Assembly (NCBI GenBank): GCA_948567375.1
Contig: OX419762.1
Location: 30,210,608-30,274,607 of the forward strand
DNA from: Lunularia cruciata
Taxonomy: Eukaryota > Streptophyta > Marchantiopsida > Lunulariales > Lunulariaceae
DNA length: 64,000 nucleotides
Direction: 5' to 3'
The translations under genes were made by a program, and so were the position numbers. Shown here in pieces: positions 47,501-58,950 of this stretch (the stretch's first letter is position 1; every line of letters begins with the position of its first letter). Below the pieces are notes generated by a model, which was not told the DNA's origin, made no database searches, and saw only the letters and a list, made by a program, of their open reading frames with translations.

Positions 47501-49124
47501 CGTGGTAAATCAAAATCATTAATCATGCTTTGTGAACTAAAGTCCATATTCGCTTCAATTCGGGCTTGAATATCTTGAAGCCGGTCTAATCCCTTTCGAT
47601 ATTTGTTAACCAGGGTGTGATTCACGCATTTCACATTAAATTCACATGAAAGATGAATTTTTTAATTTTCCAGAGAGATTACATAGTTTTGACATCTTAA
47701 TAACGTTATCATAAAGTTTCGATCAAATCAAAAGTGTATAGTTAAGGAATTAATATCTTGCTCAAATGATATTGAAGATAATCTTCTCGTTACGCAAATA
47801 ATCTTAGGTTTTACCTTAATAAAAAATTGACTACGGAATAAAAGTAAGTATCAGTTCGATCAATTATTAGGTTTAGTAACGACAAAAGACAAGTCCACAA
47901 AAAAAAACACAGAAAATAACACGAGATAGGTTTAACAATCAAAACCCCATATTACTGAATATATAGCAAATCGTAATTTGATATTTGTATCTGAATTGTA
48001 TGTAGTGGATTTAAGCATATCTTTCTAAGCAAAATATGTCATTTTCATCATATCGTGCAGTTCATTTTCAACAGCTGGTGTTCATTGGTGCTAGTGCAAT
48101 CCATAAAAGATCAATTTATAGTTATTAGAAAGAAACGCAATCATACTAGATTATGTTTATAGAAACACTCCAAAAAAAATATATTACTTGATTCACATAA
48201 CTATGATATTATAGTGCACAGCACGACCTCATAGATCTCATCCATCCCTACACTAGTGCAATCTAGTCTCATTTTACTTCATAGTTTCTATAGTTGGTCA
48301 CGAAAAACTTTTCATTCCTTTGGTATTGGAATTTAGTCCCATTTTGCCTCTCAGATCTTATCTTATACTTGTTCGGATCTCCGCATCCCTTCTTTGCTGT
48401 ACGGGTGGATCAGTTTCAGAATATGTCTACGGAATGTGCTAGTTTGTGAAACAAGACTCTTAAGCTTTTATACTATTTCATTATATTATAAGCATAATTT
48501 ATAAAATCTAAAGGTGAAAATGCAATTCTTTCAAATATATTCTAAATTTCTTTAACTGAATATCTAAATTTTAATAGACCATTGTGTCTAAGAAAAATAA
48601 GAACACCGGTGGTGAATGTAAGGTAAGATACCCTCTGTATATTCCCCTATGTAAATCATGAAATACTTGGAACAAACAAAGTAATCTTTCTATATTTTAA
48701 TAAATTCTACTCGTACTATCTGCAATTTAATAATGCACTAAAACTAGTTTAAAACTAATCAATTAACCTTTTCTTAATCAAATCGTCTATTTCTTCTAAA
48801 AGGATTCAATGCAATGTGTTGATAGATTTGGACCTAGATTAGAATAATCATATGATATGGACTGTATCATGTTCATCATCTAAATAGTTTTCAATGTATG
48901 ATCTGTACCGCACTACATACATGAGGTGATTATAGAAACTTCGTATACAAGTTAATAAAAGATACTATCAAGATTATTTCAGCATGAATCAACGAATATT
49001 ATGTATCTAAGAATCTATAACCTTAATGTACATCCATTTCCTCATAGGATAGACTCACTTTTATATAAGGAAAATTACTTACCTCACTAAAACAAACAGC
49101 TTTTATTTTAGAGAACTGATATTT
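44599..49124. other. 3' flank of the DnaJ gene and intergenic DNA, no gene recognised
   Basis: 44599 to about 45500 probably includes the 3' UTR; an AATAAA lies at 45486-45491. 45500-47570 has balanced composition with many short overlapping frames but no domain and no consistent exon chain. 47570-49120 is AT-rich. The minus frame 44292-44807 (171 codons) overlaps the last DnaJ exon antisense and is a shadow. Confidence 0.45.
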
Positions 49125-49125
49125 C

Positions 49126-49183
<58 letters not shown>

Positions 49184-49521
49184 CAAACAACCAATTACCA
49201 CACTCCCTCTTCAAAATTTGCACACCACATCAAAATATGCGTCGATTCAAACACAGTGTATGCGCATTTATATACAGAATATTACAGGTAGGGAGGTTAA
49301 GTTTTGTTGTATTTCAAAGTCGGCTACAAGAAGGTCTAACTCTCTGGTTCTATGATCTTGGATGCTGGGTCGTAGTGTCGAATTTTTCCAAAGGGATTTA
49401 GCTCTCTGGTTCTACGATTATGATGCTGAGTTTTCGAATGGAAATTTTCTTTAGAAATTGTCGAAGATTTCTAAAGTGGTATGGTAATTTAAAGAGGTAC
49501 GGTAATTGGTAATTGATTGTT

Positions 49522-49608
<87 letters not shown>
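49125..49608. repeat. (CA)n(TA)n and long (TA)n microsatellites
   Basis: (CA)n(TA)n at 49125-49181 and an 84-bp pure (TA)n at 49525-49608. The second ends about 300 bp upstream of the RidA start codon. Minus-strand frames with alternating Tyr-Ile runs here are artefacts. Confidence 0.95.
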
Positions 49609-49611
<3 letters not shown>

Positions 49612-49907
49612 GAAAGGTGATTATTTTAGTGCAGACAGGCGCAATTAATGAGTAAACAGGTGTGGACGAGGATTTGGAGGCACAGAGACCGGTTCTTATC
49701 ATCTTCCTGCTATTCCCGCTGCTGCTATGGAGGGTGTAACTTTCTCGACACTCAGTGGCCCATTGGTAGGCCCCCGCTTCTTGTGCTATTGCTGCTGCTG
49801 CTGCTGCTGCTTGGGAGCGAGGCTGAAGGAAGGAAGGAAGGAAGCAAGCAAGCCAAGGTCTTGGCTGTTCTCACATCAGCACTACATAGTGAGAGAGACA
49901 GAGAACC
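49609..49907 (+). promoter_or_regulatory. RidA leader with CTG repeats and an overlapping upstream ORF
   Basis: Contains (GCT)7 at 49791-49811 and a GGAA/GCAA repeat at 49826-49852. An upstream ATG at 49727 opens a 90-codon frame in a different phase that runs past the RidA start to 49999. If transcription starts upstream of 49727, this frame would compete with RidA translation; if it starts nearer, it is irrelevant. No transcript start can be fixed by eye. Confidence 0.4.
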
Positions 49908-52143
49908 ATGGCAACGGTAGTAGCAACGTCCGCTGTGTTCTTAGCAACAGGCAGCTCGGCAGTGGTGCGCTCATCCCTCAAGCATGGCGTGCTTGCTAAA
50001 GCGCCTCTGCTAGGATTTAAGATCACTGGTGACAACAGGTTGTTATCCAAATCGTTCTCCAGTAGAAGGACATTCACGCGGAGTTCGTTGCAAACACGTA
50101 CGCTGTCATTACCAGTTTCAGTTTCTTAGGATTGGCAACTATATCTGCTGTTAAGAATTGCTGTGGGATGCGTCTTGTGTCTACAATAGTTATTACTAAT
50201 TAATGACCAGGTCTTCGCGAGGTGAAAGATAGAGAGTTCAATTGCATATGCAGATTAACAATGCCCTCGTTTGTGTGTTGCTTACTTGTGCCGTTTAGGG
50301 TACCTGTAAGAAAATAGTTACCAGCAAACTGAATATCTCTCTTTATCAATCAGCTGTCAGCGGTTAATCTAATGGTGTTTACTCCACTTTATGAATGATT
50401 TACCGTTTTATGGGGTTGCTTCACCTATATTCTATTTTCTCCTCGATGATATGAGTTTCTTACCTTGGTCTGTAGAAATGGCGAAGGAAGCAGTGAAGTG
50501 CGATACAGCTCCAGCTGCATTGGGTCCTTACTCTCAAGCGATTACAGCGAACAACGTTCTATACTGCTCTGGTGTTCTTGGACTTGACCCCCAGGTTAGG
50601 CGAACTTTATGATCAAGTTCACTCATAACTTGCATTACTGGTCTAGTCCCCACCTCTACTTTTCTCTTAAGGAGGTTACCTGGGATCGCCTTTTTCATCC
50701 GTTATTTCCATGGAGCTTTGTAGAAAATGCTTCCGGGTGCTTGAGACTTCACACGTGTAAAGCAGTCCTGATGAATCTATTGTTGGTGCAGACTGGGAAG
50801 TTTGTTTCGGAGTCCGTTGAAGGTCAGACTGAACAGGTAAAGTAGACATTCAAATGCTACATGAAGTTAAGATAGTAGAGCACAGTGCTTCATCAGTATG
50901 ACATAATGTTATTTCAGAGATAGACGGTAAAGCAAGGAAAGGCAGATTTTTTGTCGTTGCAGCTTAGGAATGAGTTTGTGAGAACCGCCGAGAGCCATTG
51001 CAGTAGTGCCTCAGAAGCATGACGTGCATTGTCTCTTGAAGTCGGGTGCACTGGTTCACATACGCGCATATGGAATAAAGGTGTCAAATAATGAAGAAAC
51101 TCCACCAGTTTTCTTGTTACCCTATCGGCAGTGACTATGACGCTTATGCAGGTTATGAAAAATATGGGAGAGATTCTTAAATCTGGCGGATCGAGTTACG
51201 AATCCGTTGTCAAGACTACCATCATGTGAGGCTTTACCGGCGCCCCAAATTGTGCTCGCCTGGAGCTTGGACAGTAGTTTACTCCATCAGTGCTCTGTAA
51301 TGTTTTTGGGCTTCAATTTCCTCCTATTGTAATACCTATGAATAGTTTCTGTTCCTTTCCGTGGTATGTTGTCTTGTTCTCTGCATGGTTTCGTCTTTCT
51401 TCTTCTTGCTCAGTAGAACATAGCATTGCTCTCTTGAACAACCCGCTTTCAGTGATGGTTACTGACAAAGCTAACTGGCTGACTATGACATCTCTCGTGG
51501 ACCGCATCAGGTTGGCAGATCTTGCCGATTTCAAGGCTGTGAACGAGATTTATGCCAAATGTGAGTTGCGCTCTCCTCTGTCACTTTAGACCATTTCAGA
51601 GAAGTCAGCCCTTGTGTTCCAAGAGAAGACGTAGATGACTCATTCTGTGTCTTGCTCTCACGGGCTGACTGAGGATTTTGCCAACACATGTGTTCTACAC
51701 TTTAAAGTTCGTTGGAATTTCTTACCCAACTCGCAGTTTGGTTTGTCCGAACAGAGTCGATGAAAATGTAGCTCATGAGATTCAGTGCACACGAATAGAG
51801 AAGGAAGAGTGAAGCCATCTGTACGCCATAGATATCAAACTCTTTCATAACTGTATCTATCCTTTTGCTAGTTATCGCTACCTATCTATATCTCAGTGCA
51901 GTATCAAGGTATTAGGATATGCAGATTAAGTACAATCTTGAGGCGACGATCTGCTGGTTGTTGCCTAGCATCTGCCAGGAAAAACGTCGTATTCTTGGAT
52001 GTCGAACTCACAAGTCATCTGTGTGTTCAGATTTTCCAGCACCCGCCCCGGCTCGTTCAACATATCAAGTTGCGGCTTTGCCCTTGAATGCACGAATTGA
52101 GATTGAGTGCATCGCCCTGGTTCAACCTCAGTCAACCATGTAA
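49908..52143 (+). CDS. RIDA: Reactive intermediate deaminase A (RidA/YjgF/UK114), plastid type, 6 exons
   Basis: Exons: 49908-50097, 50476-50594, 50792-50836, 51152-51225, 51511-51560, 52031-52143; introns GT-AG with consistent phases, 591 nt, 196 residues. Residues 1-64 are Ser/Ala/Arg-rich with few acids, a typical chloroplast transit peptide. The mature part carries GPYSQA (near residue 80), a SGVLGLDPQTGKF block, KTTIMLADLADF, and ARSTYQVAALP with the conserved active-site Arg. RidA hydrolyses reactive enamine/imine intermediates (such as 2-aminoacrylate) released by PLP enzymes such as threonine dehydratase, protecting plastid branched-chain amino acid synthesis. The ATG at 49908 has strong context (ACCATGGC). 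Length matches plant homologues (about 190 residues). No defect seen. Confidence 0.95.
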
Positions 52144-54935
52144 GAAGCTTCCATTGGTTAAAAGCATGTGAACTTGGCTCGTGGGATGGTCGCAGCAGGC
52201 GAGGCCTGCGGTCTATTATCGGACTACGTGTACATCTTCATCCCGACTGCTGTTGCGGAGGTGCTATTCTTAATAGCTTTCTCCATTGCCACATCTCAAA
52301 CATGGCTTTTGATGACTGAATAGCTCTTTGATGATGTGATCTGAAAAGGCCGATTCTGCTTCTTTCCTGCTTACTTCTGTGGGTTAAGTGGAGATAGTGA
52401 AGCAAGAATCAAAGTGTTAGATTGGCCGGCTGCCCACTCGCTGAAATCTTGTTCCTATTCTTTCACGGAAGATAGGAACTAATATTATTGTTCTCATTTT
52501 AGGGGTCCAGAAGAAAGTCAGCTCCTCACATTGTTTAAAGTTACGACTCAAGAGTTGGTAGTGTTAGGATTAGCGGTCTTAGTGGGTGGGACACCATGGA
52601 GAGCATGAGGTACCTTTCTGAGGGTTCCCTCTATTTTTGGGCTTGGTTGACGGTCACATCCTCATTATGAGGAACAATAAAAGGAAATCTAGTTCGTTCT
52701 TTTAAGTCTCGGTTTACCTTCTTGGTCGAAGTAGACTAACATGTGAAGCACTTGTATGTCCTTACTACGAGGTGTATGTCGTTACCATAATCCCGTAGTT
52801 TCCCCTTGTCGTTGATTGCTTAGAGATATAAGGACACATGCTGTAGTGCGTTATGAATGTGATAAATGCATCCACACCCTCTTTTCACATTACGCAGGAA
52901 AAAAAAGGCTATTCAATGACAACGCACGACGACCTTGGACAGAACCTTTACACGCAATTCAAGCGTGAAACTCTTACTATTTTTATAGAGTTTTCGATCC
53001 TTTTGAAGATACCATACTGTGAAACTCTGTAGATTCAACGTGAAAATCGTTTTCTTACCTAATACTGGGTACTGTGGCCTTGTTTCTCTCACTCAAGTTT
53101 GAGCTTACACTTCCATTTGCGAGCGTAACTGTCGCAAAGTTGAGGTACTGTTCAGTGGCAGCATCAAGTTCTCCCGAACGCACTGTCCAGATATCAAGTC
53201 TATAATATTCAGTGTGGAAGCTTAGAGTTCGTAACACGAGTTTAATTTACACTGCACCAGGAATGGTCGCAAGATTGAGGACGGTTTGGACAGCGAGCTG
53301 CAAGTAGCTACTATGACTTGGATACACCTCCTGTGCAACTTTGACGTCTGATGTTCGAGACTGTAAGTGATATCGAAGTGAACAATTGTGATATCGAAGT
53401 GGAACTTAAAATTTGGTCTCAATGAAATGGAGGCCATCAAGTTTGCGGTAACATCTTCTATTTCAAGGATCTCGTTGGGTACTCTAGGTCGAACAGCACT
53501 GACGCTTGGGACTTACTCCCAGTCGGTGCTCTTGCTTACTTGATCCTGCGGATGGAAGATATGAACATAACAACTTCACAGTAGTTCTAGATTGGGGTGT
53601 ATAAGTGAAGAAAGGAATATGCTCAACAATGTCGAGAATAGAACAGCTCTTACCGTCCCAGAACTATCAGCGGGGATAAACTACATTGAGCAGACATTCC
53701 GACCATGCAGCGCAGAGGCGTCTGTAAATCTACCCAAACCACGGTTCCGTGGATTGTGAAGCGTTTCTAACAGAAGTTTTTAACGCGCTGTCGTACGCTT
53801 TCGTAGCCTCAGCTTTTCTAACTTGTCGAGATCTGGATCCGTAGCTTCCTCCGCGACTCACTTAAGACTTGCCTCGATCCCGATCCGTTGCTTTCTCTTC
53901 AACTCGCCGTAGAAACAAATCATGCTTGTTACTGAAACGCGGTCTCGTTTCTCCACATTCAAGAACTGGTTGATTTCGAGGTGAGAGGTTACGTCCAAGA
54001 GGCATTGCCTGAAAAGAGAAGCTTAAAAGCAGTTGAAATTTTGGAGACAGTCTTCTGTTTCAATGGTTTCGCATATTCAAAGACGTCTCCGCGCAAAAAC
54101 TCAACCCCTACTGGTGATCTCGACAGTAAAGTCGGCTCCGAGAATTCAGCCGCACAAATATCACCTACTGAACAATACACATTGCGGAAAACAGGTACTA
54201 TTTGAAGAGTAACATAGATCCAGTTCTCCGAATAAGTGGAGTATTATACTTCTGTTCTAATCTCCACAATTGACGTATGATTGAGACAGGCCTCCAGAAT
54301 AGTTCACGTCCGAATCTTGAGACACTATGGGCGCGCATTATTCATGTCGAAATAAACAGTTGCTGTTTGAAGCAGTATTGGAATTGAATTGAATTCTCCG
54401 AGTTACGTGTGGAATTGTGCCTTTTCTCTAATCTCAACAACTGAGGTATGTATAAGACAGGCATGCAAAAGAGGATAGTACACTTCAGAATCTTGAGATA
54501 CTCTGTGTGCGTATCCTAAACACCAAACTTAGACCCCTCTCGAGCTGGCTCGATATGTATAGCTCGATGCAACGCCAACACAGGGAACGAGCCTGTGATG
54601 TCCAGAAATGACCGATTTTACCAACAAAGTGACGATGAGTGGCCAACAACATGTGACCTTCGGAACAAGACTGAATCTTTTGACGTTTGAATTCTGACCA
54701 CAAAGAGATGGAAAGGCCTCCTCTAACCCCTTCAAGTGGAGAGAACTGAACAGTGCTATCATTAACTACTGTTGTACCTCATATATAAGGAAGATGATTG
54801 TTCACCATTTCATCAGCTAGACAGCACCTAATCCGACCTGGATCGCGGGCGGGTCTGTCCCGGGTCGGATCGTGTTGACAAACTCACGTTTCTGGGCTGC
54901 AATACCAATATCACGAATTACAATCTCGAGGCTTT
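52144..54935. other. 3' flank of RidA and intergenic DNA with a diverged duplication
   Basis: No gene recognised. The frame 53981-54205 (74 codons) and its minus overlap have no known motif. An imperfect direct duplication is visible: 54197-54341 and 54363-54516 share TTCTCCGA, CTAATCTC.ACAA.TGA.GTATG, GAGACAGGC- or AAGACAGGC-type words and GAATCTTGAGA.ACT.TG in the same order. Confidence 0.5.
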
Positions 54936-55500
54936 GTGCTGGTCTCAGCAAAGCTAGCAGACATTGCAGGATGTGGGGACGGTGATTTGGATGTCTTTGC
55001 AGGATTGCTAACTTCTGCTGGCTTTAGTGCTGCTAGCTCAAGTCAAGTTGGAGAACTCCTATACTCAAAATTTTCCGACGTTTCTTCCGCTTCGTCCAGC
55101 CACACTGGCTGTGGACAACATTATCTCTTGTTCTCGATTTATCTCGTACTTTCCATGCAGAGATTGGGTTCGCCATGCTCTGTGCAGGGTCGGTTCGTGC
55201 CAAGAACACAAGGAACAATTCATGATGACTAATGTACTGGACGCTGCCGCGGGAGGAATTACTTTCTACCAGTTCGGTCTGGGGCCCGCTTTCAGGCGCA
55301 GCTCAGAGAACAATCCATTCATCGGGAGTAACTCCTTTGGGCTGCACAACATGCCCAACGAGTTCAATGATTTCGACTACAGCTTCTTCGTGTTCCAGTG
55401 GGCATTAGCTATTGCTGCAGCTGGCATAGCCACTGGGTCCATAGCGTAGAGGTCTCAGCTTGTGTTCCCCTGCACATACTCTGCTGCTCCCACATAGATA
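54936..55500 (+). pseudogene. AMT1-type ammonium transporter, frameshifted 5' fragment
   Basis: Family landmarks appear in three alternating frames: AVDN (near 55108), then YLLFSIYLVLSMQ in the next frame (near 55120-55160), then GFAMLCAGSVRAKNT in the third (near 55167-55212), then TNVLDAAAGG back in the first (from about 55230), continuing as FDYSFFVFQWALAIAAAGIA to 55446. A TAG at 55447 replaces the Glu of the usual SIAER; weak similarity continues to about 55500. Functional AMT1 proteins have about 500 residues with 11 membrane helices; only about the first third is present, and no remainder was found downstream. No start codon is clear. An intron explanation is unlikely because the shifts are a few bases each. 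Confidence 0.85.
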
Positions 55501-58500
55501 CAATACAGGTACTTATCAAAACACGAACAAGCTGGTACTGTTTTCTGCTTCTCCGTCCTTCTTAGATAGTCAGAATGTATTCTTTTCTTTGTGCCTCCTC
55601 GTAATAGAGTTCCCGGTGAACTCTTCGTGCATATGTTATGCAGGCATTGGAGCAATGGAAATGGGTTTGGAATATACTTTTGCAGTATAAGTTGCAAAGT
55701 GTCTATTTCTTCACAATCTCATAGGTAAGTCACCTCATCATATCTTTTTCCTTTCATACTCAACAAATTGGGGCACAAGTATACGACATTGTTGATACAG
55801 AATATCTTTTAAACGAATAATTACCAGCGGTTTTCATTGAAAGAGTTTTATTGCATGAAGATGATACTTAAAAATCAGTGACAAATTAATAATATTTCCA
55901 TTTGTTAACCTCAAGCATGCATGCAGATATCAAATAATGCATCTTGGAGTTTGCATAATCCAACAATCTTTGCTTATGTAAGAGAACATTTTGAAACAAT
56001 AGACGTATAAGCTTAGCGTTACACAGTAGGACATCATGATGGTATTCTTCAATGAGTAAAGCTAGTATTGAAGACAAAAAATAATTATGGGGCATAGGGG
56101 TATAGTGGCTAAGAGTCAAGTAATCCAATCTCTGTAAAACTCAAATCTTCAGCTAGGATCGCCACAGCAATGAAATTTTTAGGGACGTGCTATTGCCATC
56201 ACATCTAACCCTAGACGCCAGCACTGGGATTAGTTTAGTGTCGATTAATTTACAGTGTTGTGTGGTGGAAATAGCAAAAAGTGTGGTGGAAAGAGCATAT
56301 CCCTATTCTCATGCATCTTAAAACCAAAATAATATAGATAGTTGAGGTAAACATATTGTAACGAATCTTATTCATTAGGGTTCTATTCCCTTCATTTAGG
56401 GAGGAGTTTATTTGCTGTGGTGAACCCAACAATATCCCATTTGGCAAAAAGACTTTTTAACAGTACCCCTTAAAAACCATGATAAGGCACGTCAATCCTA
56501 CTTGTTCATGACACCTACTTCACAAACACAAATATTTCTAAAAGTGCTCACTGTAAGGGAGACCTTGAGGATGAACCCAAATATTGAACAGCATATGTAG
56601 TTACTGTAGTTAGTTCTCGCTGAACCTCGAGTCTAACTTTTGAACTGGACGAGAAAGTTGGACCAAATGAGAAGTTTCAACTTCTTGTTTAAGAATAATA
56701 GAGTCTATATCCACATAGAAGCAGAAAGTTACAACCATAAAGGTATCACCATCAAAAAGTGTATAAGACGTTCTCAACAAATCGTAGATGCATTGGATAT
56801 ATATCATGCTTTCATTTAATGATGTTTGAGGCTGTTTTTCTAATGCAGAACTTTTATTTTCCATCATATCTACTTCATATTGTTTTTATAAATCTTGGCT
56901 TCTCGTTCTCTGTTCTTCTCAGCTAAACTTTATTTTTATTCTATTCCGTTGATATTCCTCACTAGCTACTGTTCACACAGGTAGCTTAAATGTGAGAAAC
57001 TATCAACCAATCGGAAAGGAAACTGCTGTAGTTTCAAAGAGAGAAGACGCAGACAATGGAAGATGACATGGTAGTGACATCCCGTGTAAGCAAAGCATAC
57101 GACGGATCAAACCCCTGAAATCAGCTAATATTTGTTTTCTTACAGTTTACTACTGAACCACCATGACAAGATTATGACCATAAGCCAACGTGATGAATAT
57201 CACGCATCAACGAGATATAAAGCATATGGGTGCGGAAGAAGCTTGAGTCTAATATACGGTAGTATCTTCAGAGTTGACAGTTCCCATACGCTGAAACACT
57301 AATAGAGTGGTTTCGCAGGGTTCGTGCGTGTACCTAGCTTTTCTTTTGAATTTGAGTAAGGAACATATATGGTTTTCCTTCTTGTTTATTGGGTGCTAAG
57401 GTGTAGTTGCTTCTTCAGAAGGCAATGATCTGTTGTGGTGTAAATGCACGTCTGATCTTACGAGCCATAAAGCAGTGCGCAAACATCTTGGTAGAACCAA
57501 AAGACGATTGTATCTGGATGTGAAAGCTTGGTTTGTCAATTGCCAATGAGAAATGAACCTCACTCGCTGATCTATCGTCCAGTTTGTTTGCACCTTTGAA
57601 ACGTGTTCTTCAGACGCTGAAGAGTTGGTCAAAGTTATTCTTATAACATCAGAGAAACTCCTGCTCTGCTCTAGGAATGGAACTTACTGGTGCAGGTCTT
57701 TCTATGATGTTGCGCGGGACAATCACCATATGTCGTTCGGCCGTAGCGTAAACTGCGTAACGATGGTTGACGTTTACCTTTTGCTTTCGACTTCGCACAG
57801 CCATATTCGCCTCTGCGTCTAGAGTATGACCTATACGGATCGAAGGTGGTTTCCTTAGGACGATACGACAATTCGTTACTACTTTCAAGGTGCAGCGATT
57901 GATCTGCTACAGCGCTACTACATGCATCCAAGGACCGTGAACATAGTGTCAACTTTTTAGCAGAGTAAAATTTTGCAGTATTTCTGTATATATGTACTGC
58001 GAAAAGGTTATCAGGTCCAATGGCTTTTGCTGACAAAACAAGTCTTGTCTCTTATCCCAAGCTTGTCTGGCATCAGACTTTTGTCTCTCTAAACTTGTCT
58101 GCAAAGCTTGACAAACGGGAGGGTTCAGGGCAAAGCTTTTGTCTGGTGACACAGTGAAGCAGGTTGTAGTAAATTGCAAACCTTCTCTTTCAAAGTAAAT
58201 TACCTTCAATAGAGATCAGCTTTTTACCACCAGCACGAGCGCGTAGGAGGAAGAAGTCTTGCGAACGGAACCTTACTTCATAGTTGTCCATAAGATCAGA
58301 CTTTCCCGAATCGTCACAACTGTAGAGCCCTTTCGAAGCTCAGCTTACTGCAGTAGAGACTACATAATTATTGCTCCTTAAATGCGTATCCTTAGCCTAC
58401 TAGAAACAGCGATTGAAATTTGTGATTTGTGATTGCAATTGTGGTGTAGGGTTCGTTCACTTCAAAAGAGCACAAAATCCTTGAGCAGAAAGCACGACAG

Positions 58501-58950
58501 CAGAGCAGATTCAGTGAAAATGTGAGTTGATTGTGACAAAACACATGCACAAGAAAGAACACATTTTTAACTAGATTCGTCCTTGACTTACATACTGTTC
58601 GTGTTTCAGAGTTTGAAATGTTATTCACTCGAATACCTAAACGACCATGTGTCTATTTCGTTCAAGTATGGGTCCAATGTTCTTTGAAGAGAAGATCATG
58701 TGGATGTTTATGACTATTTCTGGCAATTGTCATGACTTACTTTAGTGATGATATCCTTAAATTAGTTACCGAAAGTCATACCGAAAGTCATTCATTCATT
58801 GTCATTGGTGAAGTGTCATGCAGTTATAATATCTAATTTAGAATGCCATGCAGTGGTCTCCTGCAGCATGGACCAGGAAGCTACCAATTTCGGGAAAAGA
58901 CCAAAGTTCTAATCCCAGGATGAAAACGAACTATTAAGGAGGCAATTGGC
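55501..58950. other. Intergenic, no gene recognised
   Basis: 55730-57000 is AT-rich. 57000-58400 has more balanced composition and several overlapping minus-strand frames (57396-57632, 57649-57888, 57671-58036, 57949-58209), none with a recognisable domain and mutually exclusive in frame. I see no exon chain. Confidence 0.45.

Noticed and set aside
54936-55500. A functional intron-containing ammonium transporter gene
   Set aside because: Frame changes are of one or two bases inside conserved blocks, with no room for introns, and a stop replaces a conserved Glu.
56088-56165. tRNA or SINE-like sequence (TATAGTGGCTAAGAG)
   Set aside because: There is a weak box A-like word but no box B at the right distance and no cloverleaf pairing.
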